Positions 7,634 to 16,924 of a stretch of DNA of 64,000 bases are shown one piece after another. Every line of letters starts with the position of its first letter. The first letter of the stretch is position 1. The notes beneath the pieces are model-generated. The model was not told where the DNA came from. It made no database searches and saw nothing but the letters and a program-made list of their open reading frames with translations. The translations under genes were made by a program, and so were the position numbers. The stretch is taken from positions 25,594 through 89,593 of the forward strand of contig NZ_JABBNI010000021.1 in assembly GCF_012926525.1 (NCBI RefSeq), given 5' to 3'. This DNA comes from Clostridium muellerianum. GTDB lineage: Bacteria > Bacillota > Clostridia > Clostridiales > Clostridiaceae.

Positions 7634-10117
7634 TTACCATTTAAGACTGCATCCTGTTTTATATTGAAATTCTTCTTTTATTACTTTCATTTTTTCTTCT
7701 TCTAAATTTTCGACCTTTAACTCAACACTTAAACTTAGAGGATTAAAAGATGGATTTTTCTTTATTACTATACCTTTTCTACTGCAAAGTACCTGTGCTA
7801 TTTTTATTATTTCATTTTGATTTACAGCACTGGATATACTCATATTCCATCCAGTAATCTTCGCAAGTTCGTTAATTTTTTCTGTATACTTTTTTCCAAT
7901 GACAGGGGATATAAATGAAAGTTCTATATATCTGCCTTTATCATTTGATTTTATACCCTTTTTATATGGTTTAAATTCTTCTTTTTCAAAACCTTCTTCT
8001 ATAAGCTTTAAAGCTTGATTTTGTTCTAAAGCCTTAACTTTATTTTCACTTTCTATAATGTCCTCTTTTACATCTTTAATTTTTCCAGAGCTCTGCAATA
8101 AAAGTTCCAATCCTGTTTTTTCTCTAAAAATATTTAATTTGCTTTGTTCTACCTTACATTCAGAATTCAATATTACAATAGCTTTTTTTTCTTCTAACCT
8201 ATAGGATATTTTTTTTATATCCAAATTATATAAAAGCTCTAATATAAAACTATCTACTGCATTTATATTTACTTTATCACTTATTTCTACCTTCCATTTT
8301 GTTTGTTCTTCAAATTCTCTGCAAGCTTCATATATCTCTTTATCCACTACATCTGGAAAATCAAAGCTTAATATTACCTTTTTTTCATTATACATAAGTC
8401 CAGCTTTTTTAAAGTTATACTCTGATAAATATTTATTTATAAACTCATTTAATTCATTAGGTTTTAATTCCCTTGGCCTTAATTCTTCCTGTACCACTTC
8501 TTTACTTTTACATTTAAACAGAAATAGTCTTTTATTATCATTTTCAAAATACACAGATTCTACTATTAACTTTTGAATTTCATCCATTTCTAAAACTTTT
8601 ATTTTATTGTTTCCAGTCCATATGTATATTAATTCTTCTATAGTAAAAAACTTTTCTCCATAATTATCTAGTATAAACTTCCATAATTCTTTTATATTTA
8701 TTTCATTTAACTTATGGCTGGACTTTACAACATAAGGCATTTGTTTTTTCCACTGTTTTCTTGGATTTTTTATATTAACTTCATAAGATTCCCCACATTT
8801 TGGTGCATATACTCTTCCTCTTATTTCTGATAAAAGTTCATTTGAGAAGCTTTCTACCACCTCTTCATTACCATGTACCATAAATATATTATTAGGAGTT
8901 AGTAGATTTATAAGTGATTTTATTTCTCCTTTATCTCCATGAGCAGAAAGTCCTACTTTTTCTACCTTACATTTCACAGGAATACTTCTTCCATTTAACT
9001 CTAACTTTTTATCTTCTTCATCCTCTAATAAATTTAATAACTTTCTACCTGGAGATTCTTCATCCTGATATCCAGTTATAACTATATATCCATTTTCCAT
9101 AGGAGCTATTTTTTCTGCATAATACTGGCTGTAACCTCCTGTAAGCATACCAGAACTTGAAACTATTATACATGGTTCTTTATCTTCTAATATCTTTTCT
9201 CTAATTTCTTTTTTATCTACAGCAATTATATTATCATCATAAAAAGGCTCAACCCCTCTTAATATTTTTTTACCAAGAGAATTTTTCAAATATAATGGAT
9301 TTAACTTATAAACCCTATTTATATCTTTAATCATTCCATCTACATACACTTTTATATTTTTTATGGATTTTTTATTTAAAGCCTTTTTAATAATTAAAAT
9401 AATTTCTTGAGATCTTCCTAAAGCAAAAGCTGGAATTAACATCTTTCCTTTATTTGCTTCACATTCTCCTATAAGTTCTATAAGTCTTTCTTCTTCAACT
9501 TCTCTATTAGCATGAAGCCTATCACCATACGTAGTCTCGAAGATTGCAGCGTCTGGTCTGAGCTTTGGAACTTTTAATCCTTCCACTGTTTTTTGTGGAA
9601 ATACTGAAAAATCTCCTGAATAAAATAAAGAACCTTCTGGTGTAGTGATATACGCACAGGAAGCTCCTGCTATATGCCCTGCTGTATAAAAAGTTATCTT
9701 TATATCTTCAAATATAGAAAATTCCACCATGTAATTTATAGTAAATATCCTATTTAGCATATTTTCCACATCAACTTCTGCATAAAGTGGAATTTCTGCT
9801 TCTCTATTATTCATTATTTTCAGGCTATCATATAAAAGCACCTTCATTAAATCCTTGGTCATATTATTTGCATATATTCTAGCTCCAGGGTACTCTTTAC
9901 TTATTATTGGCAGTGATCCTATATGGTCCATGTGAGCATGACTTATAATTATAGCATCAATTCCTCCATGCTCTTGAATAGTTCTAAAATCCGGAAGTGG
10001 ATCTTTAAATACACTTTGCCTTATTCCACAATCTAAAAGTATGTTTTTATTACAAATTTTTAGGAGTATGCAGCTACCACCAACTTCTTTTGCTCCTCCT
10101 AGAAATGAAATCTTCAT
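7634..10117 (-). CDS. Metallo-beta-lactamase/beta-CASP RNA-processing nuclease, long form
   Basis: An 827-residue protein. Its N-terminal half is an MBL-fold nuclease with HxHxDH at residues 60-65 (HAHMDH), a second His site (TAGHIAGAS), a beta-CASP segment, and the RNA-specificity motif region (GLSAHGD, then FMVHGNEE). The C-terminal 380 residues are Lys/Glu-rich, without a motif I know, and roughly double the length of simple CPSF-type family members. Start ATG 10117 has AGGTAGG 7 bp upstream; the GTG at 10126 lies inside that ribosome site. It is transcribed alone. The likely role is RNA maturation or decay; the extension could bind RNA or a partner. Confidence 0.85.
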   Translation of the reverse strand: MKISFLGGAKEVGGSCILLKICNKNILLDCGIRQSVFKDPLPDFRTIQEHGGIDAIIISHAHMDHIGSLPIISKEYPGARIYANNMTKDLMKVLLYDSLKIMNNREAEIPLYAEVDVENMLNRIFTINYMVEFSIFEDIKITFYTAGHIAGASCAYITTPEGSLFYSGDFSVFPQKTVEGLKVPKLRPDAAIFETTYGDRLHANREVEEERLIELIGECEANKGKMLIPAFALGRSQEIILIIKKALNKKSIKNIKVYVDGMIKDINRVYKLNPLYLKNSLGKKILRGVEPFYDDNIIAVDKKEIREKILEDKEPCIIVSSSGMLTGGYSQYYAEKIAPMENGYIVITGYQDEESPGRKLLNLLEDEEDKKLELNGRSIPVKCKVEKVGLSAHGDKGEIKSLINLLTPNNIFMVHGNEEVVESFSNELLSEIRGRVYAPKCGESYEVNIKNPRKQWKKQMPYVVKSSHKLNEINIKELWKFILDNYGEKFFTIEELIYIWTGNNKIKVLEMDEIQKLIVESVYFENDNKRLFLFKCKSKEVVQEELRPRELKPNELNEFINKYLSEYNFKKAGLMYNEKKVILSFDFPDVVDKEIYEACREFEEQTKWKVEISDKVNINAVDSFILELLYNLDIKKISYRLEEKKAIVILNSECKVEQSKLNIFREKTGLELLLQSSGKIKDVKEDIIESENKVKALEQNQALKLIEEGFEKEEFKPYKKGIKSNDKGRYIELSFISPVIGKKYTEKINELAKITGWNMSISSAVNQNEIIKIAQVLCSRKGIVIKKNPSFNPLSLSVELKVENLEEEKMKVIKEEFQYKTGCSLKW

Positions 10118-10126
10118 ATAATACAC

Positions 10127-11045
10127 CTACCTAAGTTTATTTACCGAACCTTTACAATTTAATCATATTGCGACACAACTTTTTAGCTGGAGTCCGCATT
10201 GAATATATAATGTATTTTCGTATTAGAGTTTTCAACAATTCAATTGAGAAATCTCTTTCGAGATGTTTTTATAAAATAGAAAATAACTGATTTTAAATTT
10301 AATATATTAATATGCCTGCAGGCTTTGCCTTAATTTTTAAGCATTATAATGTATTGATAAATATAACTTTTAATTACTAAAATAACTTATGACAATTTAA
10401 TTGTATGTGTACGCTTGAAGTTACTAGTTTGGATTTTAACTTTTATGTAGTGATATATGGTAAGTGCTTCATCACATTAGCTAAATTGTTTTAGTATTAT
10501 TCTTAGCTCAAAATTTTTGAAAACCTTAGAACTTTAGTCTTGTTTGAGGGAACCGAGTTTGACAAAGTTCTTAGGCTTTCAAAAATTTCGAGCTTTAGAA
10601 TAATTAAAACATTTAGCAGTGATGAAACACTTACCATATATCATGGAGTAAAAGTTAAAATCCAAACTGCTACTGCACCTTTGCGTCACATTATTTTTAA
10701 ACTGTGAAAGTTCAATCATCCTATATTATAGCCTAAATACATTTTTTGAGAAAGTAAATAATAAAACTACTTTTTTTGAAACTTTATTGCTAATATATGT
10801 GTATATAATATTATATGCAAAATTTCCACTATTTTATCCAATAGCTACCAGCCGCAATAATCCTGATAACGGCTGATACGTTCCTGGATAAATTCTTCTA
10901 ATACTCATTTGATTATAAAAGTGGATAATCATAGATTTTATGGTATACTTAAGAAAATTTTACTTGATAGCTGCCATTATTAACATCTAAAATTATAAAT
11001 AATCATTAACAAAGCTAGACAAGTTCTATTAGAGGGAGGATCATA
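10127..11045. other. 919-bp intergenic region holding a long palindromic repeat
   Basis: No coding potential on either strand. It contains the inverted repeat at 10426-10668, a degenerate copy of a dispersed sequence (10314-10485), small hairpins near 10845-10893 (TATCCA...TGGATA enclosing CAGCCG...CGGCTG), and an extended -10 (TGGTATACT, 10941-10949) that may drive the sigma-factor operon. Confidence 0.6.
10426..10668. repeat. Long imperfect inverted repeat (about 105-bp arms)
   Basis: Left arm 10426-10535 pairs with right arm 10564-10668. Both ends carry AGTTTGGATTTTAAC, and inside both run GATATATGGTAAGTG, TCATCAC, a GCTAAA segment, AATTTTTGAAA and AAGAACTTT in mirror order, with scattered mismatches and small indels. 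The 28-bp loop reads AGTCTTGTTTGAGGGAACCG and on. Transcribed in either direction it would fold into one long hairpin. It has the form of a MITE or a structured-RNA repeat and no ORF. Confidence 0.85.
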
Positions 11046-11609
11046 TTGGACATAGATAAAAAATTAATACTAAGATGTAAAAAATATGACAAGCCTGCTC
11101 TCATGGAATTATTTAAAATCTATGAAAAATATTTGTATAGATTATGCTATAGTTATACCCAAAATCAGCAGGATGCTCTTGATTTAGTTCAAGAAATTTA
11201 TATAAAGATATTTAATAATATAAACAAGTTTAATGATGATATGCCATTTCACCCCTGGGTAAGAAAGCTTTCAGTAAACATTTGTTTGAATTTTAAAAGA
11301 ACTATCAAAACCAATGTAATATCTTTAAATGGAGAATTCAATGAAGATTCTACTTTAGGTGATACTATAGCTTCTGATTTTAATGTTGAAAATGAAATTG
11401 AAAAAATAGATTTAAAGAGGATTATAAAAGAAAACTTGAAAACTTTGCCTGACAATTATAGATTAGTTATAATATTAAGGTACTATGAAAACTTAACTTA
11501 TAATGAAATCTCTGAATTACTTTGTAAACCTCTTGGTACTATAAAAACAGAACTTTATAGAGCAAAATCTTTACTCAAAAAGAAACTAGAAAACATTCAG
11601 GAGGAATAA
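11046..11609 (+). CDS. ECF-type RNA polymerase sigma factor
   Basis: A 187-residue sigma-70 family protein with region 2 (residues about 20-90, LDLVQEIYIKIFNNI) and region 4 (about 125-180, YNEISELLCKPLGTIKTELYRAK, a helix-turn-helix). The start is TTG 11046, 5 bp after GAGGGAGG. It is followed 3 bp later by a zinc-finger anti-sigma factor, then a DUF2953 protein and GerW, which suggests it helps control or was inserted ahead of a sporulation pair. The signal it answers to is unknown. Confidence 0.9.
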   Translation: MDIDKKLILRCKKYDKPALMELFKIYEKYLYRLCYSYTQNQQDALDLVQEIYIKIFNNINKFNDDMPFHPWVRKLSVNICLNFKRTIKTNVISLNGEFNEDSTLGDTIASDFNVENEIEKIDLKRIIKENLKTLPDNYRLVIILRYYENLTYNEISELLCKPLGTIKTELYRAKSLLKKKLENIQEE

Positions 11610-11612
11610 AAA

Positions 11613-12071
11613 ATGAGCTGCAAACTTGATAAAAAATTTCTTTATGCTTATGCAGATAATACTATAGATCCTCTAGAAAAAATATTTGTAGAAGAACATC
11701 TAAAACATTGTGATGAATGTATTAAAACTTTAGAACTTATCCATAACATAGATAAAAACTTAAGTACTATAGATGATGACTTTATTTTTCCAGAAAGATT
11801 AAGCCTAATTTCCGAATTAGTAGCAGAAAACTGTATATCTAAAGTTGAAGAAAAAGATTTCAAATTAAAAATTACCAATATGTACAGATGCTATAAAACT
11901 TTCAAAAAAAACATAAAAAAACCAAGAAAGCTTTATAAGCAAAATCTATTTAACAAATTTATTAATAAAAATATAGATAAATCTATAAAATTTATAGAAA
12001 AGCCAATAAAAAAAGCTATAACTAAAAAAATTAGAAAAGTAAAGATTTTTAATCTATTTAATGCAAGTTAA
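11613..12071 (+). CDS. Zinc-finger anti-sigma factor
   Basis: 152 residues. The N-terminal 45 residues have the ZAS pattern: ...EHLKHCDECIKTL supplies His-x3-Cys-x2-Cys, expected to bind Zn and hold the sigma factor. The rest is very basic (repeated KK, IDKSIKFIEKPIKKAITKK) with no clear membrane segment, unlike membrane-bound anti-sigmas, so it may be cytosolic. AGGAGG precedes the ATG, which starts 3 bp after the sigma stop. That coupling is the main support for the partner role. Confidence 0.8.
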   Translation: MSCKLDKKFLYAYADNTIDPLEKIFVEEHLKHCDECIKTLELIHNIDKNLSTIDDDFIFPERLSLISELVAENCISKVEEKDFKLKITNMYRCYKTFKKNIKKPRKLYKQNLFNKFINKNIDKSIKFIEKPIKKAITKKIRKVKIFNLFNAS

Positions 12072-12117
12072 ATTAAAGTATATGTCTAAGAATCATTTTA
12101 TGAGAGGATGTATTTAA

Positions 12118-12774
12118 ATGTTTCTGTTTATCATATTTTTAAAGATATTATTGATTTTGATGTGTGTTATTCTTTCATTACTAATTTTAGTAATGTTTGT
12201 TCCTTTTAAATACAATTTAAATTCACATATCAATGAAATAGTAAAAATAGAAGGAATTATACTATGGATGTTTAACTTATTTAAAATCAAAATTTTACAG
12301 GAAGAAAATTTAAAAATAACCTTTTTTATAGGTAACAAAGTTATTTATGTCATCTCTGAAAAGGAAAATTTAGAAAGTGAAGAAGTTAAACCTGATAATA
12401 AAAAAGTAACAGAATCTAAAACAACTAATATTAAAGATTTTATAAAGAAAAAATTTATAAGCTGTGTACTTTCCTATTTTAAGGATATGTTAAAAATAAT
12501 AAAGCCTGATGAAATAAGGATAAAGGGTGTCTATGGTTTTGATGACCCCTGTATTACTGGATTGTTGTGTGGATTTATACCAATAATTTCACAAATAATT
12601 CCCCACAGTGATATAAACTTAAATCCTGTTTTTGATGATGATGTTATAAATATAAAAACCAGCATATGCGGGAAAGTATTTTTATTTCTAATAGCTTTTA
12701 AAACTTTAAAGTTTGTACTAAAAAAGGATATTAGAAAAATTTTGTTAAAAAAATCTAAAACTAGTGAAACTTAA
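12118..12774 (+). CDS. DUF2953 membrane protein (sporulation-associated)
   Basis: 218 residues with an N-terminal membrane segment (about 4-28), a strand-rich middle containing FGVYGFDDP-like residues (KGVYGFDDPCITG) typical of DUF2953, and a hydrophobic stretch near 190-205. In clostridia and bacilli DUF2953 genes usually sit directly before ytfJ/gerW, as here. The molecular role is not known; the context points to forespore or spore-envelope function. ATG 12118 follows GAGAGGATG. Confidence 0.8.
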   Translation: MFLFIIFLKILLILMCVILSLLILVMFVPFKYNLNSHINEIVKIEGIILWMFNLFKIKILQEENLKITFFIGNKVIYVISEKENLESEEVKPDNKKVTESKTTNIKDFIKKKFISCVLSYFKDMLKIIKPDEIRIKGVYGFDDPCITGLLCGFIPIISQIIPHSDINLNPVFDDDVINIKTSICGKVFLFLIAFKTLKFVLKKDIRKILLKKSKTSET

Positions 12775-12836
12775 TTAATACTTTATGTGTATTAATTATT
12801 GTAATAAAAATTAAACATTTTAGGAGGATTTTAATT

Positions 12837-13229
12837 ATGTCAAATGGTTCATCTATTCCAGAAAATTTAGAGGTGTTATTTAATAAATTGCAAAACTTTT
12901 TAAAAACTGAAACTGTTGTTGGAGAACCTATTGTTGTTGGAGAAACTACTTTAGTTCCTATCATATCTGTAAGCTTTGGCTGCGGTACTGGTTCCGGTGG
13001 TGGTACTGATGATAAAGGAGCTAATGGTTCTGGCGGTGGTCTTGGATTTGGTGCTAAAGTAACTCCTAATGCCATGCTTGTAATTAAAAATGATTCAGTT
13101 ACTATGCTTCCTGTAAACAATAAGAGTAATGTGGAAAACCTTTTACAAATGGTTCCTGGCATAATGTCCAAGTTTAAAAAAGACAAAAAAAATAATGATA
13201 AAGAAGAAAAAACTACTGAAGAAGCTTAA
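12837..13229 (+). CDS. gerW: GerW/YtfJ-family sporulation protein
   Basis: 130 residues. It opens with helices NLEVLFNKLQNFLKTETVVGEPI, then VPIISVSFGCGTGSGGG and a second Gly-rich run GSGGGLGFGAKVTPNAMLVI, the hallmark of the YtfJ/GerW family. The Lys/Glu tail is usual. In Bacillus GerW is needed for germination and lysozyme resistance under sigma-G; that role is inferred here by homology. AGGAGG lies upstream, and a large hairpin follows the stop. Confidence 0.9.
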   Translation: MSNGSSIPENLEVLFNKLQNFLKTETVVGEPIVVGETTLVPIISVSFGCGTGSGGGTDDKGANGSGGGLGFGAKVTPNAMLVIKNDSVTMLPVNNKSNVENLLQMVPGIMSKFKKDKKNNDKEEKTTEEA

Positions 13230-13234
13230 AAGTT

Positions 13235-13325
13235 AAGGGGCTTTGGTATTAAGAAATTTATATACAACATATTGATTTACAAACACAATATGTTGTAATG
13301 TTTATTCTTAGTACCATAGCCCCTT
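13235..13325. terminator. Large nested hairpin between converging genes (REP-like)
   Basis: An outer 21-bp stem (AAGGGGCTTTGG... at 13235 against ...CCATAGCCCCTT at 13325, two mismatches) encloses an inner perfect 10-bp stem TACAACATAT/ATATGTTGTA. A T-run flanks the right side. It can terminate gerW and the converging GNAT gene, but is larger than a normal terminator and resembles the element at 38120-38216. Confidence 0.75.
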
Positions 13326-13392
13326 TAGACAAGTTCCCCTAATATACATTTTAAGAATATTCAGACCAAATGTTGAATCTCAATTATTTAAT

Positions 13393-13938
13393 TCATTCCT
13401 GTTTGAGGATAGAATATATAAGTTGGTCATGCCTATTTTCACCAATCCAATAATGTTCTCGTAACCTTCCATCTAACTTAAAACCATACTTTTCTAAAAG
13501 TTTCACTGAAAAATAATTATTTGAAGATGTGGTTGCATATATTTTATTTAAATTTAATTCATCATTTTTAAAAGAGTTTTCAATAAATTTTGATACCATA
13601 ATGCTACCTAATCCATGACCTCTATTATTATCTGGTAAGTAATAACCAAATTCAGCACTATGATTCCTTGCATTTAAATCAAATAACGATATTTTACCTA
13701 ATGGTTTATTACAGTCATCTCGACTTACCAATACATATATAATTTGTTCACCTTCTGAAATCGCTGCTAATGTTTTATTGGCATACTCCTCAAATGACTT
13801 AATTAACTTCAACGGACGACAAGTATAGTATTCAAAGTTTTTTTCATGTATATTCCAATTAAATATTGTCTGTATGTGCTTTTCATTCAATAAAATTAAC
13901 TGATAATTTTCATATGATTGCTTTAAATGATTTTCCAC
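13393..13938 (-). CDS. GNAT-family N-acetyltransferase (RimJ/RimL type)
   Basis: 181 residues with the acetyl-CoA motif region YYLPDNNRGHGLGSIMVSKF (Q/R-x-x-G-x-G/A core as NRGHGLG) and the C-terminal FSVKLLEKYGFKLDG segment of GNAT fold proteins. AGGAG precedes ATG 13938. Substrate unknown: RimL-like members acetylate protein N-termini, small amines or antibiotics. Confidence 0.85.
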   Translation of the reverse strand: MENHLKQSYENYQLILLNEKHIQTIFNWNIHEKNFEYYTCRPLKLIKSFEEYANKTLAAISEGEQIIYVLVSRDDCNKPLGKISLFDLNARNHSAEFGYYLPDNNRGHGLGSIMVSKFIENSFKNDELNLNKIYATTSSNNYFSVKLLEKYGFKLDGRLREHYWIGENRHDQLIYSILKQE

Positions 13939-13973
13939 AATACTCCTCCATAGAGCTTTATATTAATTTTGTA

Positions 13974-14144
13974 TCAGTATGAGACGTATGAGATTGTACC
14001 AATAAATTTTTGCTCTTTATAGTATCTTTCTCTGACTTCTACAGTTGGCATAATAAGACCTCCGTAATCATTCGTATATTCTATTCTTATCATAGCCAAT
14101 TCTACAGATGGTAGTAAAATTTCAACACTATTCTTTAACAGATC
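13974..14144 (-). pseudogene. Unrecognised gene remnant (C-terminal piece)
   Basis: The minus strand is open for about 55 codons, beginning after an in-frame TAA, with no ribosome site and a protein-like composition (for example ELAMIRIEYTNDYGG and EVRERYYKEQKFIGT), ending at TGA 13974. It looks like the C-terminal end of a lost gene rather than random sequence. I do not recognise the family. Confidence 0.4.
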
Positions 14145-14190
14145 TTAAAAAATATATTTTTAACTTTTTAATATTTCTTATATATACTAT

Positions 14191-15021
14191 TTATGTAACA
14201 CTAAATCCTTTACCATACACTTCATAGGAATCCTGAACTAAAACCAAAGCATTATTGTCTACTTCTCTTACAATTTCTTTTAATCTTATTATTTCCTTAC
14301 TTGTAATAACACACATCAATATTTCCTTTTCCTCATCAGTATAACCGCCTCTTGCTTCCAGTTTGGTAGTTCTACCATTCATTTGTGTTAAAATAAGGTT
14401 ATTGATTTTTTGAATATTATCTGATATTACATAAACTGATTTTGAATCTTTAAATCCTTTAATGTAAATATCAACAACTCTTCCTACTATATATACTGCT
14501 ACAACGCCATATAATGCTTTTTCTATCCCAAATACGTAAACAGTTAATGTAACAATGGATAAATCAATACATATCATAATTTTGCCTACAGGCTTATGTA
14601 TAAACTTGGATATCATCTTAGCTATTGTATCCGTACCCCCTACGGAAGCTTGTTTACTTAACAGCATTCCTAATGCAACCCCTGTTATAACACCGCCTAA
14701 TACTGTAGCTAAAAATATATCCTTTGTGAATGGGCCAATTCCACTAGTTAATTCAACAAAAATCGGAACCAAAAAAGCTCCAAGTGCTGTATTAATAACA
14801 AACTTTCTACCCAGTATATACAATCCTAGTAAAAAAATAGGTACATTAAATACTCCTATTATTATTGATTTTTTAATATGAAGTACACTTTCCAAAACGA
14901 TAGCTAATCCTGAAACCCCTCCAGGCACAATATGATAAGGAGCAAAAAATACATTTAATGCGAAAGAAAATAAAAAAATTGCAAATATAATAATACTTAA
15001 GTCAATTAATTTGCCTTTCAT
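14191..15021 (-). CDS. YitT-family (DUF161/DUF2179) membrane protein
   Basis: 276 residues with five or so hydrophobic segments in the first 170, including APYHIVPGGVSGLAIV and LLSKQASVGGTDTIA, both typical of YitT/UPF0750 proteins, and a soluble C-terminal DUF2179 domain (from about 195, KEILMCVITSKEIIRLKEIV). Function unknown; transport has been proposed for the family. I prefer ATG 15021 over 15027: AGGTGG lies 6 bp from the former and abuts the latter. Driven by a near-consensus promoter 180 bp upstream. Confidence 0.9.
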   Translation of the reverse strand: MKGKLIDLSIIIFAIFLFSFALNVFFAPYHIVPGGVSGLAIVLESVLHIKKSIIIGVFNVPIFLLGLYILGRKFVINTALGAFLVPIFVELTSGIGPFTKDIFLATVLGGVITGVALGMLLSKQASVGGTDTIAKMISKFIHKPVGKIMICIDLSIVTLTVYVFGIEKALYGVVAVYIVGRVVDIYIKGFKDSKSVYVISDNIQKINNLILTQMNGRTTKLEARGGYTDEEKEILMCVITSKEIIRLKEIVREVDNNALVLVQDSYEVYGKGFSVT

Positions 15022-15198
15022 ACCCATCCACCTTTCCTAAATAAATGTAAGTTCTAAATTATATAACATAAAAACCTCCCATCCTACAGCAGGACGAAAG
15101 GCTGAACTTTCTGCACATCAATTATAGTGAAACCAATACTACTCTTCTTCTATTCGTTTACATATTAAATTTTTAAAAACACAAATAGTCCTTTACAA
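15022..15198 (-). other. Long 5' leader of the yitT-like gene
   Basis: The leader can form a small hairpin (GTCCT-gctgt-AGGAT, near 15080-15096) followed by GGGAGG, which looks like a ribosome site but lies too far (about 50 nt) from the start codon. I do not recognise a known riboswitch class. The remaining intergenic sequence (15233-15435) shows nothing else. Confidence 0.35.
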
Positions 15199-15204
15199 TA
15201 ATTT

Positions 15205-15232
15205 ATTATACACCTGGTCTTAGATTTGTCAA
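15205..15232 (-). promoter_or_regulatory. Consensus sigma-A promoter of the yitT-like gene
   Basis: Minus strand TTGACA (15227-15232) and TATAAT (15205-15210) with a 16-bp spacer; both boxes are perfect. It leaves a leader of about 175 nt before the start codon. Confidence 0.85.
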
Positions 15233-15435
15233 TAAATTTAAAAGATTATTATTTTGTCCAATAATACTAAAATAAAAAATTATCAATCAATTTCAAACTT
15301 CACCTGAACTTAAAAATGATTTGATTACATCATCTTTTAATGATCCATAGTGTCCAAATATACGATTCTTATTTACTTTTCTACTATTTATATATTCTTT
15401 AGTTATATTTTCTATGTCATTATTGTCTATGATAT

Positions 15436-15444
15436 ATGGTATAA
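15436..15444 (+). promoter_or_regulatory. Extended -10 promoter of the DUF815 gene
   Basis: TGGTATAAT, an extended -10, about 42 bp before the start codon; no good -35 at the right distance. Confidence 0.5.
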
Positions 15445-15485
15445 TGAAAAAAATAATTTTGTACTAAAGAAAAGGGGGCTATTTT

Positions 15486-16778
15486 ATGACAGAAAAGAAT
15501 TATTGCCAAAATCTATATTTAAATTCAGGATCACTGCTTATATATAGGAATCTCTTAAAGGATCCAGTTATAAATAAATTAAGAGAAACCTTAAAGGAAG
15601 TTTCAAAAAATGATCCTAATGAGGAAACTATCTTAACTTCACACTATGATATGTATCATAACTTACTACAAAGTGCAGAAAGCTTAAACTTAAGTGGTAA
15701 TGTACTAAAAGCTTATATTATAAATCTTTTACTAAATGATAAAAATTTTTTTAGCTTGACCTGTGAAAGATATGGTCATAATATACAAAAGGATTTATAT
15801 AATATTGCTTTAAAGGATATGAAAATTATACGATCTATAATTGGGGCAAATTTAGATTCTATAATTTCTTCATTTACTTCTCCTTGCAGCTTTTTAATGA
15901 ATTATTCTCCTACTAATAAATCGGAACAAGTACAGGAATTTAAAGATTATTTATTTAAGGTTCTAAATTCAGATTCCGATGAAACTCTATTAGATTCCTT
16001 AATAAGCTATTACTATAATATAGGTTGTGCTGAACTTTCAAATCATGTTGCATTTAAATGGGATAACACTAAAGGTTTGGTTGGAGTTAAAAGTTTTGAT
16101 AAGGTAAATTTAGATGATATAGTAGGTTACGAATATCAAAAAGAAACTTTAACGAAAAATACTTTAGATTTTATATCTGGACAACCTGCTAACAATGTAC
16201 TTATAATAGGCTCTGCTGGAACTGGAAAATCTTCTTCAGTTAAAGCAGTAGTTAATAAATTTTATAGCAGCGGACTTAGATTAGTTCAAATATCAAAGGA
16301 ACAACTTTTATGTTTATCCGATGTATTAAAAGAATTAAAATCTAGAGGCAAATATTTTATCATATTTATTGATGATTTGTCTTTCGAAGAATTTGAAACA
16401 GACTATAAAGAGATGAAATCTGTACTAGATGGTGGTGTTGAAGGTATTCCTAAAAATATTTTAATTTATGCTACTTCTAACAGAAGGCATTTAATAAAGG
16501 AAACCTGGAATGATAGGATGGCTGATGAAGAAATCCATACAGCAGATTCTATGAATGAAAAATTATCTCTTTCCGAGCGTTTTGGAATTGTTATAACCTA
16601 CGATAGTCCAGATAAAAAACACTATCTTAAAATAGTTCAATCTCTTGCCAAAAAACAAAAAATTGAAATTAATGAGGAAACTTTAAATCAAGAAGCTTCA
16701 AAGTGGGAATTAAGAACACATGGACGTTCAGGAAGAACTGCAAAACAATTTATAAACTATATTTCATCCTCTATATAA
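15486..16778 (+). CDS. DUF815-family AAA+ ATPase
   Basis: 430 residues. The N-terminal 200 residues are helical and of unknown fold; the AAA+ core has Walker A at 242-249 (GSAGTGKS), Walker B at about 292-297 (IFIDDL) and the DUF815 signature following (LDGGVEG, YATSNRRHLI). The C-terminus has an arginine-rich sensor 2 (HGRSGRTAKQFINY). Members are cytosolic ATPases of unknown target. GGGGG 7 bp before ATG 15486. Single-gene transcript ended by a 15-bp stem hairpin. Confidence 0.9.
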   Translation: MTEKNYCQNLYLNSGSLLIYRNLLKDPVINKLRETLKEVSKNDPNEETILTSHYDMYHNLLQSAESLNLSGNVLKAYIINLLLNDKNFFSLTCERYGHNIQKDLYNIALKDMKIIRSIIGANLDSIISSFTSPCSFLMNYSPTNKSEQVQEFKDYLFKVLNSDSDETLLDSLISYYYNIGCAELSNHVAFKWDNTKGLVGVKSFDKVNLDDIVGYEYQKETLTKNTLDFISGQPANNVLIIGSAGTGKSSSVKAVVNKFYSSGLRLVQISKEQLLCLSDVLKELKSRGKYFIIFIDDLSFEEFETDYKEMKSVLDGGVEGIPKNILIYATSNRRHLIKETWNDRMADEEIHTADSMNEKLSLSERFGIVITYDSPDKKHYLKIVQSLAKKQKIEINEETLNQEASKWELRTHGRSGRTAKQFINYISSSI

Positions 16779-16829
16779 CTATAGGAATAAATCACTTTTT
16801 AAAAATAATGCAACGCAATGCAAGTAACC

Positions 16830-16878
16830 GAATAAACTTTCAACTGTATTCCGGCTGATATATGTTGAAAGTTTATTC
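16830..16878 (+). terminator. Terminator-like hairpin after the DUF815 ATPase
   Basis: Perfect 15-bp stem GAATAAACTTTCAAC/GTTGAAAGTTTATTC with a 19-base loop; the trailing U-tract (TTACTTCATTTT) is weak. Confidence 0.65.
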
Positions 16879-16924
16879 TTACTTCATTTTACATATATAC
16901 TATTATCCCTATTATCTTAAAAGC

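Noticed and set aside
15060..15200. Known riboswitch class in the yitT leader
   Set aside because: Checked against remembered consensus cores (T-box, SAM, c-di-GMP, THF, guanidine, yybP-ykoY); none fits.
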